From: Penelope pileata
Taxonomy: Eukaryota; Chordata; Aves; Galliformes; Cracidae
Direction of reading: 5' to 3'
DNA length: 64,000 nucleotides
Assembly: GCA_013396635.1 (NCBI GenBank)
Contig: WBMW01005904.1
Location: 62,001-126,000 of the forward strand
Positions 27,538 to 38,280 of this stretch are shown here, one piece after another. The position numbers and the translations under genes were made by a program. Numbering within the stretch: the first letter of the stretch is position 1; each line of letters begins with the position of its first letter. Below the pieces are notes generated by a model that was given only the letters and a program-made list of their open reading frames with translations, made no database searches and had not been told where the DNA came from.

Positions 27538-28894
27538 ACTCACCAAAGAGCAGTACTTCCTTTTAGTCTTTCATTTTATAATGAAGAAAGAAACTTTTGG
27601 GCTACTAAGAATTTTTTTTTTCTTGACATTAAAGTTTGCCTAATATTCTAAAAAGATCTCAGGAAAACAAGCTGAAGTGGTTTTACTTCTCTGGGACAAT
27701 GAATCCAAGCAGAGCACCATCGTTGCAATGTGTATGCTGAATGTCTGAGAGAAGCTGGAAATTCTTGGGTATCACTTCATTATGAAAGAAACAACTGAAG
27801 GTAAGTCTTGTCTGATTCAACACTTTTAGATGCACATAGTTATGTACTTTTCAGGTAAATATCCAGAAGTTTGAAAGCAGTGGCAAATTCCAAATCAACA
27901 CAAGGACTGCAGTCATATCTTTGACAGTGGTTCAGATGTCCCTTTCAAGATGCAGCATGTGATCTAATGATTGAGTTGCAAATGTATACGGCCCTGCTGC
28001 TTCAGGCTTTTGTTTTATCTATTGCTTGAGTTAAAATCACTACTATTTTGATTTAAGATTTATTTTTTTAAGTCACCGAAAAGATTTGAGGTAATGCATC
28101 ATCTGACCCAATAATTTTATTTTTGTTCCTTACTGCTCCACTTTTTTGACAATTATTTGGATGAATTAAAAGAGAGAAGTCTGAAAAACAGTGGAATGTC
28201 AATGTGGCTGCTTGACGAGGTCATGAATAGAGTAATAATTTGCATCAAGCTGGAAGAAGTGCATGTCTTTCTAGGGCAAAAACAATCTTGAAGAATGCCA
28301 GAAATTATACAAGCAAAATAATTATAACTTGAATCAAAACAGCTTGCCTCTTTTAACCTTCCCAGAGTCAGCTAATTTATTAAACTCTGAGCATTGCAGT
28401 CAGAGCTTCAGAGACCTTTTTTTGTTCCATTTTACTGCACTTTATTGCATGAGTGAGCAGCGGATGTAGCAGTACCCTTGATTCAGATGTTTACAAATCA
28501 TATTTGACTAACTTATCAGCATATAATGCAGATAGAAAGTTGTACACAGCCATAGCAGCACAGACAGATACTGCTAGGAGCATGTTATGTGAGGAATTGT
28601 AGGGCCATCTTTCAAAAACTATAAGGTATTTCCTTTTTTAAAATGAGAATATCCACCTTATCAAGACTGTAAATATGAAGTCAGTAAAATTTCTGATCAC
28701 AAGAAGGTGTGTTACTATTCTTAGCATGAGAAAGTATACATAGGTTAAATTTGTAACTGTTTAAGGCACTGAAAATACTTATCTGATCCTGGCATGGCAT
28801 TGCAGCAAATACTGTTTATTGGCGGTAACAAAACATTGTTCTATTTTCTAGTAGAATGCTATAATGAATAAGATGTGAGGATGGCATTTTGATG
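27538..28894. other. Unique AT-rich non-coding DNA
   Basis: This separates the CR1 tail remnant from the nested CR1 block. I recognise neither coding nor repeat sequence. Confidence 0.5.
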
Positions 28895-29836
28895 AACGAA
28901 CCTACCTACCACCTTGTCACAAGCTCCTTTCAGGTATCTGTAGAGAGCTATAAGGTCTCCTCTGAGCCTTCTCTAGACTTAGCTATCCTGCTGCCCTCAG
29001 CCACACCTCACAAGACTTGTGCTCCAGACCCTATGCTAGCTTCATTGCCCTTCTCTGGGCACACTCCAGTGCCTCAATGTCTCTCTTGTAGTGAAAGGCC
29101 CAAAACTCAACGCAGTATTTGCGGTGCAGCCTAACTAGTGCTGAGCACAGGGGGATGATGACCTCCCTAGTCCTGATGGCTACACTACTTCTGATACAAG
29201 CCAAGATGTCATTGGTCTTCTTGGCTACTTGGGAACACTGCTGGCTCATGTTCAGCCAGCTGGTGATTAATAACAGTAGATCCCTTTCCACTGCACAACC
29301 TTCCAGACGCTCTGGCTCAAGCTTGTAGCAACGCATGAGATTGTTGTGACCAGAGAGGAGAACCTGGCACTTGGTCTTGTTGAACCTCCTACAACTGGCC
29401 TCAATCCATCAATACATCCTGTCTCCCTCTTTAGAGCCTTTCTACCCTCAAGCAGATCAACACTTCCTCCCAACTTGGTGTCATCTGCAAACTTACTGAG
29501 TGTGCACTCATCCAGATCATCAATAAAGATATTAAACAGACCCCAATACTGACCCCTTGGGAACAACACTCGTGACCTCTCTCCAGCTGAGTTTGATCCC
29601 ATTCACCATCATTCTCTGGGCCAGGCCATGCAGACAGTTTTTTACCCAGCAAAGAATATACCTGTCTAAGCCATGAGCTGACAGCTTCTCCAGGAGAATG
29701 TTGTGGGAGACAGTGCCAAAGACTTCACTAAATCCTAGGTAGACTATGTTCACAGCCATTCCCTCATCCACCAGGCAGGTCATCTGATCATATCAGGAGA
29801 CCAGGTTGCTCAAGCAGGACTTGACTTTCATGAATC
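28895..29836 (-). mobile_element. Older CR1 LINE, 3' part of the split host copy
   Basis: The reverse complement follows CR1 ORF2 and spans the central and C-terminal reverse transcriptase. Visible blocks include the FADD active-site box in the frame KFADDTKLGG, whose KFADD is encoded by 29480-29494. Also present are a 'FIDDLDE' segment and a C-terminal stretch (Ala-Cys-Ile-Arg-Ser...) near 29200. The true CR1 3' untranslated end is missing, because similarity stops near 28895. The copy is interrupted at 29836 by the plus-strand CR1 and resumes at 30647. The coding frame shifts several times, so it is long dead. Confidence 0.93.
29031..29783 (-). pseudogene. CR1 ORF2 reverse transcriptase relic (broken)
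   Basis: CR1 ORF2 encodes an endonuclease and reverse transcriptase used for target-primed retrotransposition. This relic covers the part of the RT palm after the first catalytic block, then the thumb and C-terminal region. It is readable only by moving between overlapping minus-strand frames (29532-29783, 29431-29652, 29267-29602, 29031-29336), so at least three frame changes are present. The FADD box (two of the metal-binding aspartates) is intact at 29480-29494. The upstream RT portion continues beyond the inserted CR1 at 30647-30804. It is not functional. Confidence 0.88.
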
Positions 29837-30646
29837 AACTTGGACAGGCTGGAGAGTTCAGCAGAGAGGAACCTAATGAAGTTTGACAAAAGCAAGTGTA
29901 GAGTCTTGTACCTGGGGAAGAATAACCGCATGCATCAGCACAGGTTGAAGGATGACCTGCTGGAGAGGAGGTCTGCGGAAAAGGGCCTGGAGCTTCTGGT
30001 GGACAACAGGTTGGCCATGAGCCAGAAATGTGCCCTGGCAGCCAAGAAGGCCAACAGTATCCTGGGGTCCATTAAAAAGAGCGTGGCCAGCAGGTCAAGG
30101 GAGGGGATCCTCCCCCTTTACTCTGCCCTGCTGAGGCCTCACCTGGAGCGCTGCGCCCAGTTCTGGGCTCCCCAGCGCAGAAAAGACAGGGATCTCCTGG
30201 AAAGAGTCCAGCAGAGGGCAGCAAAGATGATAAAGGGTGTGGAGCATCTCCCTTGTGAGAGAAAGCTGAGTTAACTAGGTCTGTTCAGCCTGGAGAAGAG
30301 GAGACTGAGAAAGGACCTTGTTAATGTTTATAAATATCTAAAGTGCGGGAGTCAAAGGGATGAGGCCAGACTCTTGTCAGTGGTGTGTGGTGATAAGACA
30401 AGGGGCAATGGCAAAAAACTGCAACATAAGAAGTTCTGCAAAAATATGTATAACAACTTCTTCATGATGCAGGTGACAGTGCACTGGAACAGGCTGCCCA
30501 GGGGAGTTGTGTGATCTTCTTCTCAGGAGATATTGCTGATCCATCTGGACACCTACCTATGTGGCCTGCTATAGGGAACCTGCTTTGGCAGAGTGATTGG
30601 ACTCAATCTCTACAGGCCCCTTTCAACCCTTGCAATTCTATGAATC
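29837..30646 (+). mobile_element. Younger CR1 LINE inserted into the older CR1
   Basis: This is a 5'-truncated CR1 in the opposite orientation to its host. It begins at about 'acttggacaggctggagag' and runs through the ORF2 C-terminus and the 3' untranslated region ('gcactggaacaggctgccca', 'ctttggcagagtgattggactcaatc', 'cccctttcaacccttgcaa'). It ends in a single ATTCTATGA tail unit. ATGAATC flanks both edges (29830-29836 and 30640-30646), so the right boundary is ambiguous by up to 7 bp and the matching bases may be a short target duplication. The host CR1 reads straight on after removal. Confidence 0.93.
29840..30274 (+). pseudogene. CR1 ORF2 C-terminal RT fragment, frame still open
   Basis: An uninterrupted 144-codon frame covers the C-terminal end of CR1 reverse transcriptase. 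It includes the CRVLYLGKN segment, the 'LAMSQKCALAAKKAN' segment, the 'ILPLYSALLRPHLE' segment and the 'LLERVQQRAAKMIKG' segment, all characteristic of CR1/Jockey-clade ORF2 ends. The catalytic RT palm is absent because of 5' truncation. The first Met is internal to the original protein, so the frame is an accident of truncation. Compared with the frameshifted host copy, it suggests a later insertion. Confidence 0.9.
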
Positions 30647-30890
30647 CATGCTGGCTGGGCTTGATCATCCTGATTGTCCCACAAATGCTGTGTGATCACA
30701 CTCAGGATGATCTGCTCCATAACATTCCCTGATATCAAGGTCAGACTGACAGGCCTGTAGTGCCCTACATTCTCTTTCTGACCCTTCTCATGGATGGGCA
30801 TCACATTGACGAGTCTTCAGTTGTCTGGGACCTCCCTGGTTGACCAGGACTGCTGATAAATCATGTTAAGGTATCTGATGAGTTTTTGTA
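30647..30890 (-). mobile_element. Older CR1 LINE, 5' part of the split host copy
   Basis: This continues the minus-strand CR1 directly. Joining 29836 to 30647 restores the expected order 'tttcatgaatc' then 'catgctggctgggctt'. It encodes the N-terminal RT block around HYRPVSLTLISGNVMEQII (30610-30804, minus strand), equivalent to the NYRP.SLTS..GK..E.I motif of CR1-type enzymes. Similarity fades near 30890, beyond 'gttgaccaggactgctgataaat'. Confidence 0.92.
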
Positions 30891-32839
30891 TTAGTTTGAC
30901 TAACTTAAGCATCTATGAACTCAAAACATGAAAGTATATGGTATGTTTGTAAGGTCCATGCCATGACTATATACAGTAATGTTAGAGGTCTATCCTTGAC
31001 AGATAGTCCTGCCCAATTTAACATATTCATCAACTTGGCAAAACATTGTCCAGATCTATTAAGGTGGACTTGTCTCTGAACTACCATGGTGGATGAGACT
31101 GCCTAGAAACATGGTTCTGGGCTAATCAAATCACGTACATCTTGGATAATTTGTTCCTCATACAGTCTGTCTGGACTGGTACAGCAGTGAAGTACTGTAT
31201 GACTTCAACATCTGTGAGGCCATGATGTCTGAAAGAAGGAATAACTTCAGGTTCCTATGAAGTTCTGGACTCCTGACCTGATATAGATACAACTCTTGAA
31301 AATGTTAACAGCTTAAATCAGTGAGTTGTTAGAATAGTATCTCTAACCCCGTGTCACGTAAGTCTTGGGGAATATCTAGCAGGGTCTTGTACCAACTAAA
31401 CATACCTTAGGTTAGATCTGGAAGGTGAGGAATATATAGAAATTATGTTTCAAAGTGTGTGATTTTGCTGGATGAAATACAGAACTCCAGCCCTGAGTAT
31501 TGACTTGCATTTATTATTAATAGAAGTATTTGCTTAAAGTTATTCCACTAAACTTATCAAGAAAATGCTGTATGTACAAATAAGGAGAGAGAAATTATGA
31601 AAGAGATATCATGATTACCTCTAATACTCAGCAAAGACAAAGACCAAAGTGCTCACCCGTTAGAATAATTCCATCATATAGAGGAGATTAACTTGAAATC
31701 TCTCATCAATGGACATACGCACTCAGGAAATCAATTTAATGTGTCCTCATTTGCTATCCTATTGAATTAGACAGGGAATTTTGGCAATCACTGAGAGCAA
31801 GCAAATAATTTTCATGGTCTGATGAAGCTAGATTATTGATCAGTTAGAAATATTTGTCTATAAAACAGTGGTCTCAATCCTTTTGCTCAGAGATGAATTC
31901 CACATGAACATGCAGAATCAAGACAGAGTTGTAACAATCTGTCAACCTGACAGCTAGTTCCTTTCTGTTCAGGTTTTGATTGGAAAACAAGTGTATTAGT
32001 GTGGCCAGAGAAGAACGAAAAGACAGATCTGTTGCATATAAGAGGTCATCAAGGGCAAATTTGTAGTACGTTCTGCATAGAAGCACAGAGATCTATGGTA
32101 GTGATTTGCTCCAGTGCTGGCTGGGTAACAGTGATCAAAATCCCCATTATGAATAAAATCATGACACTGAGTTTCAGAAACATTTAATCCATTGTCTGTA
32201 AAATATTTTTGAGAATTCACATCACAAAAATTTTATTGGTAATGTGATGCTATTTTTAGCCTCATTATTTTAAGTATTCTTTTTCAGAAAGAGAGAGATT
32301 AATTTGAAGTAAAACCAACTTTTCACTTTTTACTTCTTTGCCTAAAGACTGATCAATGTTTTTTTCTGGACATCTGAGTTTTTGCTAAAACTTCTACCAC
32401 ATTTCAGACAGCACTAGTATAAGCAACTACCTAGCTTGAGCTGTGTGCTTAAAAGATAATCTGACTTCACATGCAAATATTCCACAGAGATTTTTGTCCT
32501 ATCTAAATATATACTTATACGCTTTCAGGCATACACTTGTATCTATATTGCTGAAAGTCAGCTTGAATACACAGACTTGTGTTCATGCACCATTTTGATA
32601 AGCAAAATATATTGTATAGAGAATATTACTCTCCCAGTAGAGACACAATAATTGTAATAGAGGATATAATAGGTCAGTATAAGATTTAACAATTTACATG
32701 AGTCATCTTCAGCTGTTATTCTCACTCTCAATAGAGGAAAGCTTGTAACTGCTCTTTCCTATCAGCAATCTGGGAGAATCCCTGTTACCCTTTGGCTCAG
32801 TATGTTATTGGAAGGGAGATTTGTTGTCATTGACATCTT

Positions 32840-33100
32840 GTTATGTAAGGCTGCCTGGATCTCCTCTCGTCTCTGCACACAGCTGTGGTTGGGATGAAGA
32901 GCGGGAGCCCCCCCCATTAGAGCCAGGTGCACTGGAAACAGGATCAGCGGATGGGCTGAGGTCTGCACAGGCTGAAGCACAGCTATGGTGGGGCTGAAGG
33001 TGGCCTTATTGAGGCACAGGCCAATGGCCTCAGGGATGGAATGGGGTCACAGGCTGCAGACAGAGAGGGGTGACATTAGGGACTGTGAGCTTACCCAGAG
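32840..33100. other. GC-richer patch with internal degenerate direct repeat
   Basis: This part is visibly richer in G and C than its surroundings. It contains a C8 run (32908-32915) and a repeated phrase: CACAGCTGTGGTTGGGATGA at about 32878 and CACAGCTATGGTGGGGCTGA at about 32978, roughly 100 bp apart. It has no CpG-island density, no recognised repeat family and only short open frames (72 codons minus, 63 codons plus). It could be an unrecognised old transposon or a decayed minisatellite. Confidence 0.5.
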
Positions 33101-36039
33101 ACATGGTAGAAAATGTAGCTGCTGTTCTGGGGAGAAGGTCCAGTTGTTGCTGTCATTTTCCTTTGCAAACCTTTGAGTCTTGTGTGACAAGAGAAGTTAT
33201 TTAAGTTCTTACATGACTTAAAATAAGAAGCTTGTTCTGAGCAAGAGCGTCACTGAAGCAAGAATAAAACTGATGGAAAATAAATATGTTTCTATTTCTC
33301 CCAGGTAGCTGACCGAAGAAATCATGCTCCCAAAAATCTACTGGTCTGCCATTAGTTACTCAGATTCTCCCAGAAGTTTCCCTATTGCTCACTTGAAGTT
33401 GACTTTCCTAACATAAGTATTAGAATGTATTGACCTGATATTACAAATCTTCAGCAGACAAGACTCCTACTGAATTTGACTACTGTTATTTTATTGTTAT
33501 CTACAAAAGTAACCCTCACCTTTTACTCTAGCTACATGTTTAATATATGCATATGACAAACATTGAAGAGGTTTTTAATATCACCTTTCAAAAACATTTC
33601 TGACTACTTACCACTTCGGGAAAAACTGATTTTTCAGCAAGCCAGTCAGACTCAAGATTTCTTTGCATAAGAACTCAGTGCCATTAATCCAAATTAAATA
33701 AAATACAGTTGTAAAGAAGATGAATGTTATTAAATCATTAAGCATGTTTATTCAGAGTTCGAGTGGTTGCCATTTCCTTTCACTGGATTAAACTACAAGC
33801 AAAATGTAATGTCATTCAAATAACATACATTCAACTCAAGTTCACAATGACTTTTAGAATATCTGCATGTCAATAAACCACTGTTGCTTAGAGGTAATAT
33901 TTTTCATAGATATAAGATGTCTTTACAATGGAAAAAGTACTTTTTAGTTGAACTTTCAGTCTTCAGTCATAAAAGAAATGCACTGTTGGCTCTTCTTGGA
34001 ACTGGAATATATTTCTAGTAAAACTGATTTACTAACTGAAAGCTTGTGTGAAAGTACATCTATGGAATTTTCCAAATAAAAAAAGAAATTCCAAACTATA
34101 TATATTTATAAACTTCTCTTTCAACTCATATTCTTCCATTCCTTTAATTTTTGCCTGATTTTGAATATCTGAAGCTTTTAATTTTGTTTCACTCTCTGAG
34201 GTGTTACACAAGGAGACAGGAAGACAGGATACTTGCTGAATCCCTACTATTTAAAACGAGCTAGCCTCTGACAAGTTCTGTGTAGTTTTTACTCTTTTCA
34301 AGGGCTATTCCTATTAAAAGGATACAACAACTTAATCATTACACATATGTATAAATTTCACTCTCTTTCCTCAACACGATGCATTTCTCTGTACGCCAAA
34401 CTGTAAACTGTTTTCCTTACATACTCTGAAATTCAACATAGATAAATTTTGTATAATTTTAGTGGACCCAAACTGTACATGGTGGAGAGGGTTTCTGCAG
34501 AAACAAAAAAGCTGAAATGAACTTGAAAGTGATATGGCTCCTTGGCTTCATGAAAGAAAGTGAAAGAAGATATTTAGATTGTTCCCTCCTGAATTGCTAG
34601 ATGTCATGCTTTGGTCAATAAAGCTCATAGCCTGAGATTTTACAGCAGTCATGAATTTATGATTAGGTCAGCAATGAGGCAGAGAGAAAGATTTTTTGGG
34701 TTTGAGCAGAAGGTCTTGCTGTTTTCACCGATCTCACCAGACATTCATTCTCGAAGCCCTAGAAGGAGACAGATCACCACTTGGATTGTACTCTGTGGTC
34801 TACTGTACTCTGTGTTGCTTTAATAAGAGAGGCATTTACCCTGATTTTTTTTTGGTCATGTACATGGCTGGAATTTTTATTTATAGGTTTGATATGAGTT
34901 TCACTTATGAGACCTGCAAGAGCAGAGTGATATGCAAGCACCTCTTGCAAAGCACTTCCCTTTTCTGTATTCTAGCTGACATTCTCAAAGAGATTATTTT
35001 ATGGTTGCTGTAGCTTATGAAAAAAGAGCATACAATGTGCTTAACAAGAAAAATTTTCAGGTATTTACTCAGGGATGGGGCTGTCTGTGCCTTATAGACT
35101 GGCAGCCTGAGATTGTCTGTCCATGGAGCATCAGTAGAAGCTTAACACTAAGGGACATTTGGTTCCATCAACCAGTCATGATGATAGTCATGATGATGCT
35201 TGGGACAGGCTCAGATTCATGATTAACTGAGCATGTAGAAAACTTGTGGATTGAGTTCAGGACTGTAAATTACATGCCTGTGACAGAGCTCTCTTTCCTT
35301 TGATGGGAATTCACTGGAGAAAACGTATAAAAACAACGATAGATTTTGGCATGACCTTCAGTTCAAGCTTTTGCAGGCTTATAATTCCTTGACTAAAACA
35401 TAGCCATGTTGACTATATAAAATGTAACCCAAAAAGTGTAACAGATTAATAGCAGTGATTAAGGCTAGGATTTTCAAAAGTCTCACAAGGAAAGAGATGT
35501 TAAATCCTATCTGAACATCAAAAGAATCCATGTGCTTAACCTGTTCACCCACCTTGGCCAAGTGCTTAAAAAAAGCGGGTTGAGGGGGTGGGAGTGGAGG
35601 TGAGGGAAGATAAGTGTGATAGTGCATATATAAAGTAAGAACCTGAAGACACAGTGAGACCAAGTTGTGAGTTGACTGTCTTACGGTAATGAATTAATAA
35701 CAGTGACAGGCAGGAATTAATCAGGTGACCTAGCTCCATCAGAGCTCTGCATCTGTTACTCTGAAACTGTAGATATGGTATCTCACACCTTCACAGTTTC
35801 AGTGCAGCTTCAGTTTTAATCCTCTCTGCAAATGTTGGGGATGAAAGCTGCTATGCACAGCCAGAAAATTGGTACTTCCTTGGAAATAAAAACCTCTGCC
35901 ACAGGCTTGCTTCTGCTATGTAAATCAATGGGAATCTAGTGCTTCCATGTTTACCTTCTGCTCTTTGCAGTGGGGCAGTGTAATCAGCTTGGAGAAAGAC
36001 CCAGATGTAAACCTCCACTTTACTCCCTTGTTTTTCCTA

Positions 36040-36200
36040 ATCACTGTACTTCTCTCTGAAAATCCATGGAAGGATATCTCACTGAGTTTTTAATTTTAAA
36101 ATAGGGAGATTTTATCCCCTGCCTACTGTGGTTACTGTTTCTTAGAAGAGGGAAGAGATCAAACACTAGTGAAGTGTGTGTTGCTGTGATCAAGACTCAA
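36040..36200 (-). repeat. Possible MIR-like SINE relic
   Basis: The phrase 'tctcactgagtttttaattttaaaatagggagattttatcccctgcctactgtgg' has the layout of the amniote MIR-type core read in reverse: a 'cagttt..catctgtaaaatggggataat' block followed by a 'ctgcctacctcac' block. The match is short and diverged and was not aligned, so this is only a suggestion. Confidence 0.3.
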
Positions 36201-37150
36201 AGCACAAATAATAATGTATCATAAGCCTAATTACTAGGTTTTAATTATAGCACAGAAGAAATGTTTGCCCCAAATAAACTGATTTCTTGAGCTTCACCTT
36301 GCCTGAAGGCTTAACTTCACAACAGTGTCAAAGAAAATAATTTGCCAAAGATCAATCTTGTTTTGAATTTTACAGTCTATCCTGCTGTAATTATAACATC
36401 TGTGCAGACATATTGTAGTGCTCAAAAAAATGCTTCACTTACGTTTCTAGAAGCAGAACAGAACAAGCTTTGAAATGCTGATACATATATATCTACCTCT
36501 TCAGCCTTAGAAGGACCATGCTGGTCTATCCTAAACTAGCAATAAGGGAAGGCAGAGAGAAGAATCCCATTTAAAGGATTTTCTTTCACAACACAGAGGA
36601 ATATGAGAGGTGGTAGAAGATAAGGTTATGACTGTCTTGACCCAGTTATTTTCTGCAATCAAGTGCCTTAATATGTCTGAAAATGCCAGAATTTGAGAAA
36701 AATTTATTTCTATGAGTAACTTGGGTCATTTCTGTCTGATAGAAGTTCTTTAACCCAAGAATAGTTTAGATTGCAATTGACTTTCTCAAGGTTTATCTCG
36801 TTTTCCCTTCAGAATTCTTTCATGGGAAATCACTTTGAAAGGGAATAAATGGTCTGCTGTATTTGTGTACAAGGTCTTAGCATTACAACCAGTGAATAGA
36901 AGGCTTTTTTTAAAAAAAAACACCTCAGTAATTCCAGTGAAAGAGTTAGTGTAGGGTCTCTTACACCACTATGAGGTGTTTTTTGCAGTGGCATTTCACT
37001 GAACCAGAAAAGGCTATATTTACAGTTTAGTATAACTCTGTATGTCCTAGGAATAATTTTTACCACTTTAAACATATCACAATTGTTCAAAACCCCAAAA
37101 TATTATGATTCATCAAACATACACTGGAAGTGAATGTAGAAATGCATACA

Positions 37151-37355
37151 GTCATAGATCTTTAGAGTTGCAAGAGACCTTCAAAGGTCCCATTTACAAG
37201 GACATCTACAGCTAGATCAGGTTGGTCAGAGCCCAATCCAGTCTTATCTTGAATATCTCCAGGGGCGAGGCTTCTACTGCATCTCTGGGAGACCTATTCC
37301 AGCACTTCACTACCGTTACCATAATAACTCTTTCTCCTTATATCCAGTCTGTCTT
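37151..37355 (-). mobile_element. CR1 LINE 3'-end fragment
   Basis: Reads as reverse-complement CR1 3' end. A GTCATAGATC start is followed by a 'gagaccttcaaaggtc' block, then 'ctagatcaggttggtcagagccc', 'ttgaatatctccaggggcgagg', 'ctctgggagacctattccagcacttcac' and a decayed 'ctttctccttatatccagtctg' block. It is well diverged, older than the CR1 at 29837. Confidence 0.85.
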
Positions 37356-37980
37356 GCAAATGCACAAGCAGAATCACCTCCAACAAATTCTTAGCAACCC
37401 CAGGCAAAGTATTAGAAGGTCTAATAAAGGACAAAAAAGTTCAAACTCACACAACCATTGACAGCAATCTCCCAATCAAGCAGGATCTCCATGAGAAATT
37501 GCAGCTCTCAGAGATGTACTTTTCTCTGCTATTGGCCCTTAAATGAGCCCAGAGCAACCCCTGAAGCTGAATTATCTATAAATAAAGCTCAGAAAGAGAT
37601 TTGTAACATCCTCTGCATTTTATTTTTGCGACTTAGCAAAAAATGTGCTAGTGATTTTTAGTAAATACACAGATGTACACATAGGAACTAATAGATGGAG
37701 AAAGTTTTGGGAACAGCAGAGATTGGCATATGCCAGACAATACATAAACCGTCATAATAAGCAATTAATAGGAAGAAGTCAAAAGCAATGGTGAAATGTA
37801 ACTGATGTATCATAGAGGTAGTAATGATCATTCATGGTGCTGGAGAAAACTCATCTAAAATATTACAGTTTTTTCTGGTTATATATAAAAAAGTTTAAAC
37901 AAAAACCAGATCAGAACCATAACAGCTACTCAAATGATCAGTAGAATGGAGACCCTTTTTATGAAACATTACTAAAAAAG
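37356..37980. other. Unique non-coding DNA between two CR1 relics
   Basis: A 67-codon and a 79-codon open frame are present (37458-37661 and 37222-37461), the latter partly inside the CR1 relic. Neither resembles a known protein. Confidence 0.5.
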
Positions 37981-38280
37981 CTTTGCTTGTTTAGCCTGTC
38001 AGATGAAGTATCAGAGAGGCTATGACTGCTCTATAAAGAGCCTTGATGGGTGAGCATCAGGATGGGAAAAACTATTTATGGTAAAGGACAGTGCTGACAC
38101 AAGAATAAATGCATATAAACTAGCTGTGAATGCAATTAGGCTGTGTATGAGGAGATTTTTAACCATGAGAAAAACAAAATTCTGGAACAGGCAGCCAGTT
38201 AGAGGAGTAAAGTTATAAAATCTTATTGTCTCTAAGATAGAACTATATTAGTTTATGAAAAGAATAATATATTATGTGAT
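37981..38280 (+). mobile_element. Ancient CR1/L3-type LINE 3' end
   Basis: The block order matches a deep amniote CR1/L3-like LINE end: 'gctctataaagagccttgatgg', 'gtgctgacacaagaataaatgcatataaact', 'agctgtgaatgcaattaggctg', 'gaggagatttttaaccatgag', 'attctggaacaggcagccagttagaggagtaaag', and 'agatagaactatattagtttatga'. These correspond to the tail of ORF2 and the 3' end in turtle and crocodilian-type copies. Heavy divergence indicates an old element. The assignment is from recall without an alignment. Confidence 0.68.

Larger units (their letters stand above)
30891..37150. other. Gene-free stretch, mostly unrecognised
   Basis: No exon or transposon is recognised except a GC-richer patch (32840-33100) and a possible MIR-like relic (36040-36200), both listed separately. 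Short open frames of up to 105 codons (34696-35013) overlap other frames and carry no domain. A T7A9 symmetric run lies at 36905-36920. Confidence 0.5.

Noticed and set aside
29119..29552. Plus-strand frames of 68-69 codons within the nested CR1
   Set aside because: They are shadows of the minus-strand CR1 reverse transcriptase.
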